Source: Flavobacteriaceae bacterium UBA2765 (lineage in GTDB: Bacteria > Bacteroidota > Bacteroidia > Flavobacteriales > Flavobacteriaceae). From it: DNA of 64,000 nt. Under the pieces are notes generated by a model. The model did no database searches. It had not been told where the DNA came from and saw only the letters and a list, made by a program, of their open reading frames with translations. Positions within the stretch are counted from its first letter, which is position 1. Every line of letters starts with the position of its first letter. Of this stretch, positions 1 through 8,712 are shown piece after piece. The stretch lies in contig DEIV01000007.1 of the NCBI GenBank assembly GCA_002352665.1, positions 1-64,000 on the forward strand. Reading direction: 5' to 3'. Made by a program: the position numbers and the translations under genes.

Positions 1-204
1 TTTAAAAGTGTAAAACCAGGTGATTATGCCATTATATGTTATCACGATAGCAATGAAAATAATAAAATGGATTTTGATGAAGGTATGATGCCAATAGAAG
101 ACTATGGTATGTCTAATAATCCTATATTAATGGGGCCTCCTACATTTGATACTACTAAATTTACAGTTGAAAATAAATCCTTAAATTTAACTATTAAATT
201 TTAG
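1..204 (+). CDS. DUF2141-type protein, C-terminal fragment
   Basis: The reading frame is open from the first base to a TAG at 202-204, so only the last 67 residues of a longer gene are visible. The visible part contains PGDYAIICYHDSNENNKMDF, a Gly-Asp-Tyr-Ala plus acidic-loop pattern like that of DUF2141, a family of small secreted beta-sandwich proteins common in Bacteroidetes whose function is unknown to me. The signal peptide and start lie outside the window. The next gene begins 55 bases downstream on the same strand. The family call rests on this short motif and is moderate. Confidence 0.6.
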   Translation, partial: FKSVKPGDYAIICYHDSNENNKMDFDEGMMPIEDYGMSNNPILMGPPTFDTTKFTVENKSLNLTIKF

Positions 205-259
205 TCATTCGGTTTTACATTTACATTAGAGTCAGTAAACAGTTAAAAATAATTTAGCA

Positions 260-1588
260 ATGAACAGTTTAAAAAAAATAATAATCATCGGTTTTATTGT
301 GGGCGTTGCGTTGTTCATTTTAAATTTAGCCTTTAACTTTTTCTCTGGAGGTACTTTTGAATTTAGCCGAAGATCACTAATTTCTTTTGGGTATTTTCAA
401 TATTATTCCATTGCATTAACAGCAGTTAATATGTATTTTTTTGATTATTTGAATAAAATAGAATGGAAAAAGTATGCCAGATATAGGATATTAATTGGAG
501 CTTTTGGAGGTATTACCATAACCATGATTAGTATTTTTTTGTTACGCATGTTTCAAAGAACGGGTATTGACGGTTTACCTTTTGAAGAGTTTTATGCAAA
601 AGAGTTTAATAACGGGGCTTATTATTTGACCTCACTTTTAATCACCATTGCAATGTCGGTTTTTTTTCATGCCATCTTTTTATATCGTGAATTGCAAAAA
701 AAGAAAGTTACTGAACAAAAAATCATTGCAGGTACAGCATCGGCTCAGTTTGATGCATTGAAAAATCAATTAGATCCACATTTTTTATTTAACAGTTTAA
801 ATGTATTAACCAGTTTAATCGATGAGAATCCGGATGCTGCTCAAAAATTTACGACCTCATTATCTAAAGTTTATAGATATGTACTTGAGCAAAAAAACAA
901 AGAACTGGTATCAGTTGATGAAGAACTGCAATTTGCCAATACTTATGTGAATTTACTTAAAATGAGATTTGAAGATAGTATCATTTTTGAAATTCCGGAA
1001 AAAGCAAGTAATGCTGAGGCAAAAGTTGTTCCATTAGCCTTGCAATTATTATTAGAAAATGCTGTAAAACATAATATAGTAAATACCAAAAATCCACTTA
1101 CCATTAAGATTTATGAGGACAATGGACATTTAGTGGTTGAGAATAATTTACAAGCCAAAGAAGTGCTAAGAAAGAGTAGTGGTGTAGGTCTTTCTAATAT
1201 TCAACAACGTTACCAATTGTTAACCAATAGAAAAGTAAATATTAACAAGTCGGCTGATGTATTTAAAGTACAAATACCTATGCTAACAAAACAAATTTCA
1301 GTTATGCAAATACAAGAAAATTATATAGAAGATAAAAGATATTTAAAAGCTAAAGAAAAAGTAGAAAAAATAAAAGGGTTTTATGCCAATGTTATTAGTT
1401 ATGTAATTATTATTCCATTTTTAGCTTTCATAAATTATAGAACTACCAGTTTTCCTTGGATTATCTTTCCAACTTTAGGTTGGGGCTTTGGCTTATTATT
1501 TCATGGTATGGAAGCCTATGGTTATAATCCACTATTAGGTAAAGACTGGGAAGAGCGTAAGATTAGAGAATATATGGATAATGAATAG
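260..1588 (+). CDS. LytS-type sensor histidine kinase with C-terminal 2TM domain
   Basis: 442 residues. About four hydrophobic segments occupy residues 5-150. A short linker leads to the His_kinase signature with LDPHFLFNSL at 171-180, placing the likely phospho-acceptor at His174. A HATPase region follows, with LLLENAVKHN as the N box and SSGVGLSNIQQR as a G box. After the kinase, residues 355-442 form a complete 2TM module: RYLKAKEKVEKIKGFY, two membrane spans, then KDWEERKIREYM. The two downstream genes encode the same module as free proteins and the fourth encodes a LytTR regulator, so this is very probably the membrane sensor of that system. The signal is unknown. A kinase carrying a trailing 2TM domain is a recognised Bacteroidetes architecture. 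Confidence 0.9.
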   Translation: MNSLKKIIIIGFIVGVALFILNLAFNFFSGGTFEFSRRSLISFGYFQYYSIALTAVNMYFFDYLNKIEWKKYARYRILIGAFGGITITMISIFLLRMFQRTGIDGLPFEEFYAKEFNNGAYYLTSLLITIAMSVFFHAIFLYRELQKKKVTEQKIIAGTASAQFDALKNQLDPHFLFNSLNVLTSLIDENPDAAQKFTTSLSKVYRYVLEQKNKELVSVDEELQFANTYVNLLKMRFEDSIIFEIPEKASNAEAKVVPLALQLLLENAVKHNIVNTKNPLTIKIYEDNGHLVVENNLQAKEVLRKSSGVGLSNIQQRYQLLTNRKVNINKSADVFKVQIPMLTKQISVMQIQENYIEDKRYLKAKEKVEKIKGFYANVISYVIIIPFLAFINYRTTSFPWIIFPTLGWGFGLLFHGMEAYGYNPLLGKDWEERKIREYMDNE

Positions 1589-1709
1589 GTTAAGTTAAAA
1601 AATGACAAGGTGATTATCGAATTAAATGGAAAAGAAATATGAGTTTTCGTCATTTGTCTTGAACCAAAGAACTAAAAACATTGAATAATAAAAATTAAAA
1701 AAATTAATT

Positions 1710-2024
1710 ATGGATAATTTAGATAAAGAAAATAAATATTTAAGAGCTAAGGAACGTGTTGAAAATATTAAAAAGTTTTATTCAAACTTGTTGTCCTATA
1801 TTCTTGTCATCGGTTTTTTAGCTGGATTAAACTACTATACTGATGGTTGGAGGAACCCTTGGTTTTTATGGGCGGCTTTTGGATGGGGAATTGGTGTAAT
1901 TTTCCATGCCTTAAAGGTCTTTCAGTGGAATCCGTTTTTTAATAAAGACTGGGAGGATCGTAAGATAAAAGAATATATGAATGACGAAAATGAGGTTAAA
2001 AACAAAACCCAACATTGGGAATAA
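1710..2024 (+). CDS. Stand-alone 2TM domain protein
   Basis: 104 residues, almost entirely one 2TM module. An amphipathic charged N-terminal helix (NKYLRAKERVENIKKFY) is followed by two membrane spans (about residues 28-46 and 50-70) and the conserved tail NKDWEDRKIKEYM. It closely resembles the C-terminal module of the upstream histidine kinase and the next gene product, so the three look like copies of one unit. It sits in the operon between kinase and regulator. I infer that it binds or modulates the kinase through module-module contacts; the sequence itself shows no catalytic residues. Confidence 0.82.
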   Translation: MDNLDKENKYLRAKERVENIKKFYSNLLSYILVIGFLAGLNYYTDGWRNPWFLWAAFGWGIGVIFHALKVFQWNPFFNKDWEDRKIKEYMNDENEVKNKTQHWE

Positions 2025-2081
2025 ACTACAGGTAACAAAAAATTAATCAATAGACAATACAAATATTAAAAGTAAATTATT

Positions 2082-2417
2082 ATGGATAAAGATAGAAGTC
2101 AAAACGGTAAATATAGTAGAGCTAAAAAACGAATTAAAGAATTAAAAGGGTTTTATTGGCACTTTGCAATCTACGTGATCATAAATTCATTTTTTACGGT
2201 GAATAAGGTAATAAGTAATTATTATAACGGAGAAACATGGAATGAAGCCATTTGGAATTTTAATACATTTTCTGTTTGGATTTTTTGGGGCATAGGTTTG
2301 GCCTTTCATGCACTCAATGTATTTGGAGTTCCTTTTGTTTTTGGTAAAAATTGGGAAGAGCGTAAGCTTAAAGAGTTTATGGACAAGGATAATAATCAGT
2401 ATAAATCATTTAAATAA
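2082..2417 (+). CDS. Stand-alone 2TM domain protein (second copy)
   Basis: 111 residues with the same plan as the preceding gene: charged helix GKYSRAKKRIKELKGFYWH, two membrane spans (about 24-42 and 62-80) and the tail KNWEERKLKEFMDKD. The loop between the spans is longer (NYYNGETWNEAIWNF), and the copy is more diverged from the kinase module than the preceding one. Its TAA stop shares one base with the ATG of the response regulator, which indicates translational coupling and links it to the two-component system. Function is inferred from context only. Confidence 0.82.
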   Translation: MDKDRSQNGKYSRAKKRIKELKGFYWHFAIYVIINSFFTVNKVISNYYNGETWNEAIWNFNTFSVWIFWGIGLAFHALNVFGVPFVFGKNWEERKLKEFMDKDNNQYKSFK

Positions 2418-3172
2418 TGAGAATAATCATTATAGAAGACGAAAAACCGGCAGCAAGGAGATTGGATAGAATGCTACAAAAAGAAGGCTATAGAGCAGAT
2501 GCCATGTTGCATTCCGTTGAAGAATCTTTGGCATGGTTTGGAGAAAATAAGCATCCAGATCTTATTTTTTTAGATATACAATTGTCTGATGGATTATCGT
2601 TTGAAATTTTTGAAACCATAACTATTAAAAGTGCAATTATTTTTACTACTGCTTATGATGAATATGCCTTACAAGCATTTAAACTCAATAGTATTGATTA
2701 TTTGTTAAAGCCAATTGATAGTGAAGACTTAAATAAAGCAGTCGTAAAATACAAAGAAAGAATTCCATCAAAACAAAATGTGTCAATTGATTTTGATGAT
2801 ATAAAAAAACTGCTGATTAATCCGCTAGAGCGGGAGTATAAAAAAAGATTCACTGTAAGGGTAGGACAACATTTAAAAATGATCACCATTGATACTATTG
2901 AATGTTTTTACAGTGAAAATAAGGGCACATATATTCATACTTCAGATGGTAGAGATTATTTGATCGATATGACCTTAGAACAATTAGAAAATGAATTAGA
3001 ACCACAAACGTTTTTTAGGATTAGCCGTAAGTTTTATGTAAATATTAATGCTATTAGAGATATTGTCTCTTATACAAACTCTAGATTAGAAATTAAACTA
3101 CAATCGTTTAATGATCAAGAAATAATTGTGAGTAGAGAGCGGGTTAGAGACTTTAAAGATTGGATAGATTAA
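2417..3172 (+). CDS. LytTR-family response regulator
   Basis: 251 residues. A receiver domain fills residues 1-120: acidic pocket EDE at 7-9, phospho-acceptor Asp53 in FLDIQLSDG, the TTAYDEYALQAF switch and Lys98 in LLKP. A LytTR DNA-binding domain follows at about 145-250, with FTVRVGQHLKMITIDTIECFYSE read in parts and the typical FFRISRKFYVN segment. It is the last gene of the kinase-2TM-2TM operon and overlaps the preceding stop by one base. It presumably receives phosphate from the kinase at 260-1588 and activates unknown targets. Members of this family bind pairs of direct repeats; none could be assigned here. Confidence 0.92.
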   Translation: MRIIIIEDEKPAARRLDRMLQKEGYRADAMLHSVEESLAWFGENKHPDLIFLDIQLSDGLSFEIFETITIKSAIIFTTAYDEYALQAFKLNSIDYLLKPIDSEDLNKAVVKYKERIPSKQNVSIDFDDIKKLLINPLEREYKKRFTVRVGQHLKMITIDTIECFYSENKGTYIHTSDGRDYLIDMTLEQLENELEPQTFFRISRKFYVNINAIRDIVSYTNSRLEIKLQSFNDQEIIVSRERVRDFKDWID

Positions 3173-3189
3173 TAGTCAATTTGCTATTT

Positions 3190-3747
3190 TTATGCATCAG
3201 TAATATCATTATTTATTTCAAAAAAACTAAACATACTTCCTCCATATTTTTTAGCATATTGAAAATGTGGTATATCAGATATATCCGTATGCTTACTATG
3301 CTCAATAATTAATAAGCCCTCATCTAGTAATAATTTATTTTCAAAAACTAGTGTGACAATTTTAGATAACTGTTCTTTACTGAAATCATAAGGAGGATCG
3401 GCAAAAATAATATTATGTGGTAGTTTAACTTTTTCTAAATAAGAAAATACATCACTTTTTATGGCCTTTATATTCAATGCTAGCTCTTTTGCTGTATTGT
3501 CTATAAATTTCACAGAATTATAATGTTGGTCAACACTAATAACAGATTTGACTCCTCGAGATGCAAATTCAAAGCTGATACTACCAATACCGGCAAATAA
3601 GTCTAAAACGGATAATTCATTAAAGTAATAATTATTATTTAAAATATTAAAAAGAGCTTCTTTAGCAAAATCGGTTGTAGGTCTGGCAGGTAATTTTTTA
3701 GGAGCAGTAATCCTTTTTCCTTTATGTTTTCCAGAAATTATTCGCAT
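3190..3747 (-). CDS. rsmD: 16S rRNA (guanine(966)-N(2))-methyltransferase RsmD
   Basis: 185 residues, the usual length for RsmD. It opens with the family hallmark MRIISGKHKGKRI, continues with RPTTDFAKEALFNIL, the SAM-binding motif LDLFAGIGSISFEFASRG (about 48-65) and the catalytic ADPPYDF motif at 116-122. The enzyme methylates N2 of G966 in 16S rRNA during 30S assembly. The gene overlaps the stop of the upstream DUF3822 gene by one base and converges on the LytTR regulator with only 17 bases between stops. Confidence 0.95.
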   Translation of the reverse strand: MRIISGKHKGKRITAPKKLPARPTTDFAKEALFNILNNNYYFNELSVLDLFAGIGSISFEFASRGVKSVISVDQHYNSVKFIDNTAKELALNIKAIKSDVFSYLEKVKLPHNIIFADPPYDFSKEQLSKIVTLVFENKLLLDEGLLIIEHSKHTDISDIPHFQYAKKYGGSMFSFFEINNDITDA

Positions 3748-4598
3748 TAATATTGGTTTAGAATACTATAGTATCTACGTTTTTCTGTTTCTGTAAAAAC
3801 CTCGTTAAAAGCATATTTAGATCTATTCTCAAGTAGGCTAACGTTTCTTATATACTTATATGCCATACTGTATAACATATCATCCTTTTCTACATTACCT
3901 AACATTACAAACTCAATTTTTTCTAAATTTAATTTAAGTTGTTCAGTGGTAAATAAAACATAATATATAAAATCTTCTCTGGTAGAAAATTTAAAGGTGT
4001 TATATAATTGGAGTTTTTTATTAGCAATAATTATCAATTCAAAATGGTCATCGTCTATATGTGCAAATACATGAGGTACCAAACTATATTTATAAATGGC
4101 CATTAAACTTTCAATGAGTACAGTAGCATTATGTCTATATTCAAAACCACCAAATTTATCCAATAAGAAATTGTTGATATTTACATAAGGAATGAATACT
4201 GTTATAATATCTTGTTTTTTTATTTCATCAAACACTAAAAAATCTTGTGGGTATACTTTATTGTTATAACTTACATAATCTTGTAGTTTATCCTCATTAA
4301 ATAATGGCTTAGGAACTAAACTGTATAAATTATTAATATGCGTAACACTAACCGATTTATATTTATGCTGCAATAACTCTTGACTGTTATAAATGGAAGT
4401 AATATTAGAAATTAATTTTTGAGGAGAGTTATTTACTTCATTGAAATTATAATCATAAAGAGCACAAAAGGTATTGCTTTCTTTATCTAGGATACAAAAA
4501 GAAAATCCATCCAAACTAAATTGGATGGATAAATGATTATTATCCAGATGCGATAGATCTAAATTATTTTTCTTTATTTCTTTCTTCGGCTGTATCAT
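3747..4598 (-). CDS. DUF3822 family protein
   Basis: 283 residues from the ATG at 4598 (MIQPKKEIKKNNLDLS). An upstream in-frame ATG at 4631 would add 11 residues and overlap the preceding gene further; I prefer the internal start. The pattern SIQFSLDGFSFCILDKESN and the following alternation of beta strands match DUF3822, a Bacteroidetes-restricted family whose position next to rsmD I recall from other flavobacterial genomes. No enzymatic motif is evident. It overlaps the 3-prime end of the upstream membrane-protein gene by 35 bases and the rsmD start by one base, so the three are probably one transcript. Confidence 0.8.
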   Translation of the reverse strand: MIQPKKEIKKNNLDLSHLDNNHLSIQFSLDGFSFCILDKESNTFCALYDYNFNEVNNSPQKLISNITSIYNSQELLQHKYKSVSVTHINNLYSLVPKPLFNEDKLQDYVSYNNKVYPQDFLVFDEIKKQDIITVFIPYVNINNFLLDKFGGFEYRHNATVLIESLMAIYKYSLVPHVFAHIDDDHFELIIIANKKLQLYNTFKFSTREDFIYYVLFTTEQLKLNLEKIEFVMLGNVEKDDMLYSMAYKYIRNVSLLENRSKYAFNEVFTETEKRRYYSILNQY

Positions 4599-5295
4599 AT
4601 GTAGGTGGCCAGTTACCACTTGTTTTAACATCTTCTAAAGAACCTACAGAAATATTTTCACCTCTAACTTCTGCACCACCAAGAGCTTCCTTTTCTTGTC
4701 TTATAAAATCTTTATTTAAACCTTCTAAAACTATAGCTTTATCTACTTTAGCTTCAAAAACAGGAGCCTTGATTCCTTGTACTTTTTCAACATAACCGGT
4801 TTCAATTGAGAACTTAGTATCAGTACCGGGGACATTAAACATGTTTTTATAATCCTTACCGGCAAAATCAGCTCTTACATCTTTAAAACCAACAGTATCC
4901 ACAATTCTTTTTTCAACATCAACAGTAATTGCACCTCTTTGTTCTGTAAAAACCTTATTTGTGGTTTCTGTGATTGCAAATTTAGCTGTATCAATGAATT
5001 TAATTAGATTTTCTGGCTTAGCCGTAAAATTACCTGTTACTTCTCTATGAGCAACTTCAGCATCACGTATCATTTTTAAATTTTCTATAACTTTACTATA
5101 TCTTTGCTTTTTAGCTTTATTAAAGTTTATAGGCCCCATTATGGATTGGTAAATGTTATATCCAAGAAAAATAATGAGTAACCAGAGCAGAATAGAAATG
5201 ATAGGTCTTACTCCTTTAGGAATCTTATTTACAATTAAATAAGCAAGCAGCCCAACTACTAGAACCGCAGAAATGATGATTAGAATTGTGTACAT
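4564..5295 (-). CDS. Conserved membrane-anchored hypothetical protein
   Basis: 243 residues. Two hydrophobic spans at about 3-21 and 31-49 form an N-terminal hairpin anchor. A soluble domain follows that starts with a helical stretch (KAKKQRYSKVIENLKMIRDAEVAHREVTG), a pattern reminiscent of pilin-like or secretion-system helices, and then a beta-rich region with no motif I recognise. It leads the three-gene minus-strand unit with the DUF3822 gene and rsmD. The function is unknown. It starts 115 bases from the divergent helicase gene, so the two may share a control region. Confidence 0.7.
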   Translation of the reverse strand: MYTILIIISAVLVVGLLAYLIVNKIPKGVRPIISILLWLLIIFLGYNIYQSIMGPINFNKAKKQRYSKVIENLKMIRDAEVAHREVTGNFTAKPENLIKFIDTAKFAITETTNKVFTEQRGAITVDVEKRIVDTVGFKDVRADFAGKDYKNMFNVPGTDTKFSIETGYVEKVQGIKAPVFEAKVDKAIVLEGLNKDFIRQEKEALGGAEVRGENISVGSLEDVKTSGNWPPTYDTAEERNKEK

Positions 5296-5381
5296 CTTTA
5301 AATAAATTAGTTTTTTAATGGTTATACAGCAAATCTACAAAATTTTTTTAAAGTTAAAACCCTTATGGCTAAATCAATTTG

Positions 5382-5389
5382 TACCTTTG
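5382..5389 (+). promoter_or_regulatory. Bacteroidetes -7 element (TACCTTTG) before the helicase gene
   Basis: TACCTTTG fits the Bacteroidetes -7 consensus TAnnTTTG. It lies about 22 bases upstream of the helicase ATG, which would give a very short leader. No convincing TTTG element is found about 20 bases further upstream, so only half of the promoter is supported. Confidence 0.45.
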
Positions 5390-5410
5390 ATTTTTTATCC
5401 TTAAAATTGA

Positions 5411-6835
5411 ATGATTTCTAACCCTCAGGACTTTTATAATACTTTAAAAAGTAAATTTTCATTTACACCTACTACACTTCAAGACAGGCTATTAAGTGAA
5501 TTGTCAAAGTTTGTGTTCAATGATAATAAAAATATTTTATTTTTATTAAAAGGTTATGCCGGTACGGGTAAAACTACAAGCATGAGTACCATAGTTAATA
5601 ATCTTGAGCTAGTAGGCATGAAGTCAATTTTGCTTGCACCAACGGGAAGAGCGGCCAAGGTTATTGCCAATTATTCTAAAAAAAAGGCATTTACAATTCA
5701 TAAGAAAATTTACCATCCGCGTAAAGCTAAAAATGGCAGTATATCATTTGCTTTGCAGCAAAATAAACATACCAATACATTATTTATAGTAGATGAAGCC
5801 TCAATGATACCAGATAGAAAAGCCAATACTAAATTCTTTGACCAAAGTTCTTTATTGGATGATTTGCTATCCTATGTGTATTCTGGTAAAAATTGTAAAT
5901 TAATTTTTGTTGGTGATACAGCACAATTACCACCAGTAAAGTTAGATTTAAGCCCTGCATTAGACATTGATACGCTAGAGATAGAATTTGATAAAAAAGT
6001 AATTGAATTAGAATTGAATGAGGTTATGCGTCAACATTTAGATTCCGGTATTTTAGCAAATGCCACTCAAATAAGGACTTTATTGAATCAAGGCATTTAT
6101 GATAATTTTAAATTTAATATTAACTTTCCTGATATTATCCGTTTAACGGATGGATTTGACATTCAAGATGCCATAACTATGGCATATGATAGTAATGGCG
6201 TAGAAGACACTACATTTATAGTCCGTTCCAATAAAAGAGCCAATCAATACAATCAGCAAATAAGAAGTAGTATTCGCGGACAGGAAAATGAAATTGCAGC
6301 CGGAGATTATATTATGGTTGTAAAAAATAACTATTTTTGGTTAGACGATAGTTCTACGGCAGGATTTATCGCCAATGGAGATATTTGTGAAATTCTAAGA
6401 ATTTTTAATTATAAAGATTTATACGGATTTAGATTTGTTGAAGTTACAATAAGGATGATTGATTATCCTGATGAAAAACCATTTGATACTGTAGTGTTAT
6501 TAGATACTTTAACCAGTAATACACCATCATTATCATACGAAGAATCAAATAAATTATATGAAGAGGTTGCTAAAGATTATGCAGATGAAAAATCGTCGTA
6601 TAAAAGATTATTAGCGGTCAAGAAGAACAAATATTTTAACGCATTACAAATTAAATTTTCTTATGCCATCACTTGTCATAAGTCTCAAGGAGGGCAATGG
6701 AAAACGGTTTTTATTGAACAGCCATATTTACCTGAAGGGCAAAATCTTTCGTATTTTAGATGGTTGTATACAGCAATTACAAGAGCAGAAGAAAAATTAT
6801 ATTTAATAGGATTTAAAGATGAGTTTTTTCAATAA
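5411..6835 (+). CDS. RecD-like superfamily 1 DNA helicase
   Basis: 474 residues. Walker A is GYAGTGKTT at 48-56, motif Ia is LLAPTGRAAKV, Walker B is FIVDEASM, motif III is LIFVGDTAQLPPV, and near the C-terminus are the UvrD_C_2 motifs YAITCHKSQGGQW and WLYTAITRAEEKLYLIG. This is the RecD/exonuclease V-type helicase core without the long N-terminal region of RecD2. I recall such short helicases as conserved in Flavobacteriaceae. It probably acts in repair or replication-fork processing; the partner is unknown. Its 3-prime end overlaps the start of the PBP4 gene by 17 bases. Confidence 0.85.
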   Translation: MISNPQDFYNTLKSKFSFTPTTLQDRLLSELSKFVFNDNKNILFLLKGYAGTGKTTSMSTIVNNLELVGMKSILLAPTGRAAKVIANYSKKKAFTIHKKIYHPRKAKNGSISFALQQNKHTNTLFIVDEASMIPDRKANTKFFDQSSLLDDLLSYVYSGKNCKLIFVGDTAQLPPVKLDLSPALDIDTLEIEFDKKVIELELNEVMRQHLDSGILANATQIRTLLNQGIYDNFKFNINFPDIIRLTDGFDIQDAITMAYDSNGVEDTTFIVRSNKRANQYNQQIRSSIRGQENEIAAGDYIMVVKNNYFWLDDSSTAGFIANGDICEILRIFNYKDLYGFRFVEVTIRMIDYPDEKPFDTVVLLDTLTSNTPSLSYEESNKLYEEVAKDYADEKSSYKRLLAVKKNKYFNALQIKFSYAITCHKSQGGQWKTVFIEQPYLPEGQNLSYFRWLYTAITRAEEKLYLIGFKDEFFQ

Positions 6836-8105
6836 CAGATATAGTAGTTTACTAATTACTTTACTATTAATAAGTTTAATGGTCTCTTCCTGTGGAACAA
6901 CACACCAAATAAGACATGACTTAAAACGGCACGAAAAAGGAGCTTCTTATTTTAAAGGGTTTGTATTGTATAATCCCATATCAAAAAAAGAGATTATAAA
7001 CTATAATGGCACAAAATATTTCACACCTGCTTCAAATACAAAATTATTTACATTTTATACGGCTTATAAGTCATTAAAAGATTCTGTTAAAAGTTTAGCT
7101 TATTTTAGAGCTAAGGATTCATTGATTATTGAAGGAACAGCTGATCCATCTTTATTTTATGGTTTTGATAGTACCAAAGTGGTTGCCTTCTTAAAAAATG
7201 CAACTGATAGTATTTATTTGCTTGATAAAAAAATAGATGAAAACCCTTATGGTAGTGGTTGGGCATGGGATGACTATTTGTACTATTATATGCCTGAAAA
7301 GAGCTTATTTCCTATATATGGTAATATCGTAAAATACAGCCTAGAAAATGATAGTTTGGTTAGTTATCCATCCTATTTTAACCAATATATTTCGGTTATA
7401 GATTCAGTTATACAGACAAGAGAACTTACAGAAAATAAATTCTATTATGCCCATAGTTTAGATAAGAAAATATATGAAGTTCCGTTTATTACTTCCAATA
7501 GTATAGTTGCTGAAATACTTAAACATTTAACTCAGAAAAAAGTAAAACTCATAACTAAGGAAAAGGAATACGATTTCACTTTTTTGTATGGTTTAAATTA
7601 TGATGAACTCTACAAAAAACTGCTTGTTGATAGTGATAATCATATAGCAGAACAATTGATGTTGCAAGTTGGTAAAGAAGTGGCTAACACTTATAGCGTA
7701 TCAGCAGCAATTGAGTATTCCTTAACAAATTACTTGCAAGAATTACCACAAAAACCACGTTGGGTTGATGGTTCGGGATTATCGAGATACAATCTTTTTT
7801 CTCCTAATGATATGGTTTTTTTATTGGATAAGATGTATAGAGAAATACCACAACAAAAATTATTTGATTATTTTCCGGTAGGAGGAACATCTGGAACCTT
7901 AAAAAATTGGTATGGTAATGACAAACCTTTTGTATATGCAAAATCTGGTAGCTTATCCAATAATTATAATTTAAGTGGTTATTTAACTACAAAGAAAGGA
8001 ACATTACTAATTTTTAGTTCAATGAACAATCATTTCAAAGTAAGTTCTAAAGCGGTTAAAAAGGATATTGAAGAAATTTTGTTAGAAATTTATAATACAT
8101 ATTAA
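6819..8105 (+). CDS. dacB: PBP4-type D-alanyl-D-alanine carboxypeptidase/endopeptidase lipoprotein (S13 family)
   Basis: 428 residues. A lipoprotein signal (hydrophobic 11-22, then VSSC with Cys25) predicts membrane anchoring. The three penicillin-binding motifs are present: SxxK as SNTK at 72-75, SxN as SDN at 272-274 and KTG as KSG at 375-377, with DGSGLSRYN as a further S13 hallmark. The enzyme trims or cleaves peptidoglycan peptides in the periplasm. The start lies inside the 3-prime end of the helicase gene, so the two are probably cotranscribed, though a functional link is not obvious. KSG in place of KTG is a conservative variation. Confidence 0.88.
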   Translation: MSFFNNRYSSLLITLLLISLMVSSCGTTHQIRHDLKRHEKGASYFKGFVLYNPISKKEIINYNGTKYFTPASNTKLFTFYTAYKSLKDSVKSLAYFRAKDSLIIEGTADPSLFYGFDSTKVVAFLKNATDSIYLLDKKIDENPYGSGWAWDDYLYYYMPEKSLFPIYGNIVKYSLENDSLVSYPSYFNQYISVIDSVIQTRELTENKFYYAHSLDKKIYEVPFITSNSIVAEILKHLTQKKVKLITKEKEYDFTFLYGLNYDELYKKLLVDSDNHIAEQLMLQVGKEVANTYSVSAAIEYSLTNYLQELPQKPRWVDGSGLSRYNLFSPNDMVFLLDKMYREIPQQKLFDYFPVGGTSGTLKNWYGNDKPFVYAKSGSLSNNYNLSGYLTTKKGTLLIFSSMNNHFKVSSKAVKKDIEEILLEIYNTY

Positions 8106-8123
8106 ACATATTAAACATATTAA

Positions 8124-8678
8124 ATGAAAAAACTTTTTGGCAAATTTGTTTTATATTTTTTTGGTTGGAAATCTGTTTACCCTCAAGAATTTCAAATAAA
8201 AAAATGTGTTATGCTGGCAGCACCGCACACCTCAAATTGGGACTTGATTTTTGCCTTAGCAGTGTATTGGAAAGAGGGTGTAAAGGCACAATTTTTAATT
8301 AAAAATAATTATACGAAAGGTTTTCTAGGCTTTATTTTTAGATGGTTAGGAGCCATTGGAATAGATAGATCTAAACATAATAATATGGTTGATTTTTCGG
8401 TCAGCATATTTAATACACAAGATGAATTGGTTTTGATGGTACCCGCCGAAGGCACCCGAAAATGGGTAGAAAAATGGAAAACAGGCTTCTATCATATAGC
8501 TAAAAATGCTAATGTGCCGGTAGGTCTAGGTTTTTTGGACTATTCTAATAAGATTGCTGGCGTTGGACAATTGGTGAATTTAACTGGAGACTTTAATGGT
8601 GATATGACTGTAATTCAAGATTTTTATGCAGCTATTGATGGTAAGTTTCCTAAAAATTATAATAAAAAGATATTTTGA
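8124..8678 (+). CDS. PlsC-like 1-acyl-sn-glycerol-3-phosphate acyltransferase family protein
   Basis: 184 residues. The acyltransferase HX4D motif is visible as HTSNWD (His35, Asp40) in LAAPHTSNWD, and the glycerol-phosphate binding block as VPAEGTRKWVEKWKTGFYHI (EGTR at 119-122). It is shorter than classical PlsC and lacks an obvious N-terminal anchor beyond the hydrophobic stretch at 6-14. It likely transfers acyl groups to a lysophospholipid or related acceptor at the inner membrane face. It follows the PBP4 gene by 18 bases on the same strand. The exact acceptor is not determinable. Confidence 0.85.
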   Translation: MKKLFGKFVLYFFGWKSVYPQEFQIKKCVMLAAPHTSNWDLIFALAVYWKEGVKAQFLIKNNYTKGFLGFIFRWLGAIGIDRSKHNNMVDFSVSIFNTQDELVLMVPAEGTRKWVEKWKTGFYHIAKNANVPVGLGFLDYSNKIAGVGQLVNLTGDFNGDMTVIQDFYAAIDGKFPKNYNKKIF

Positions 8679-8712
8679 AAAAAACTTGATGACTGATTGC
8701 GTATTAAGACAA

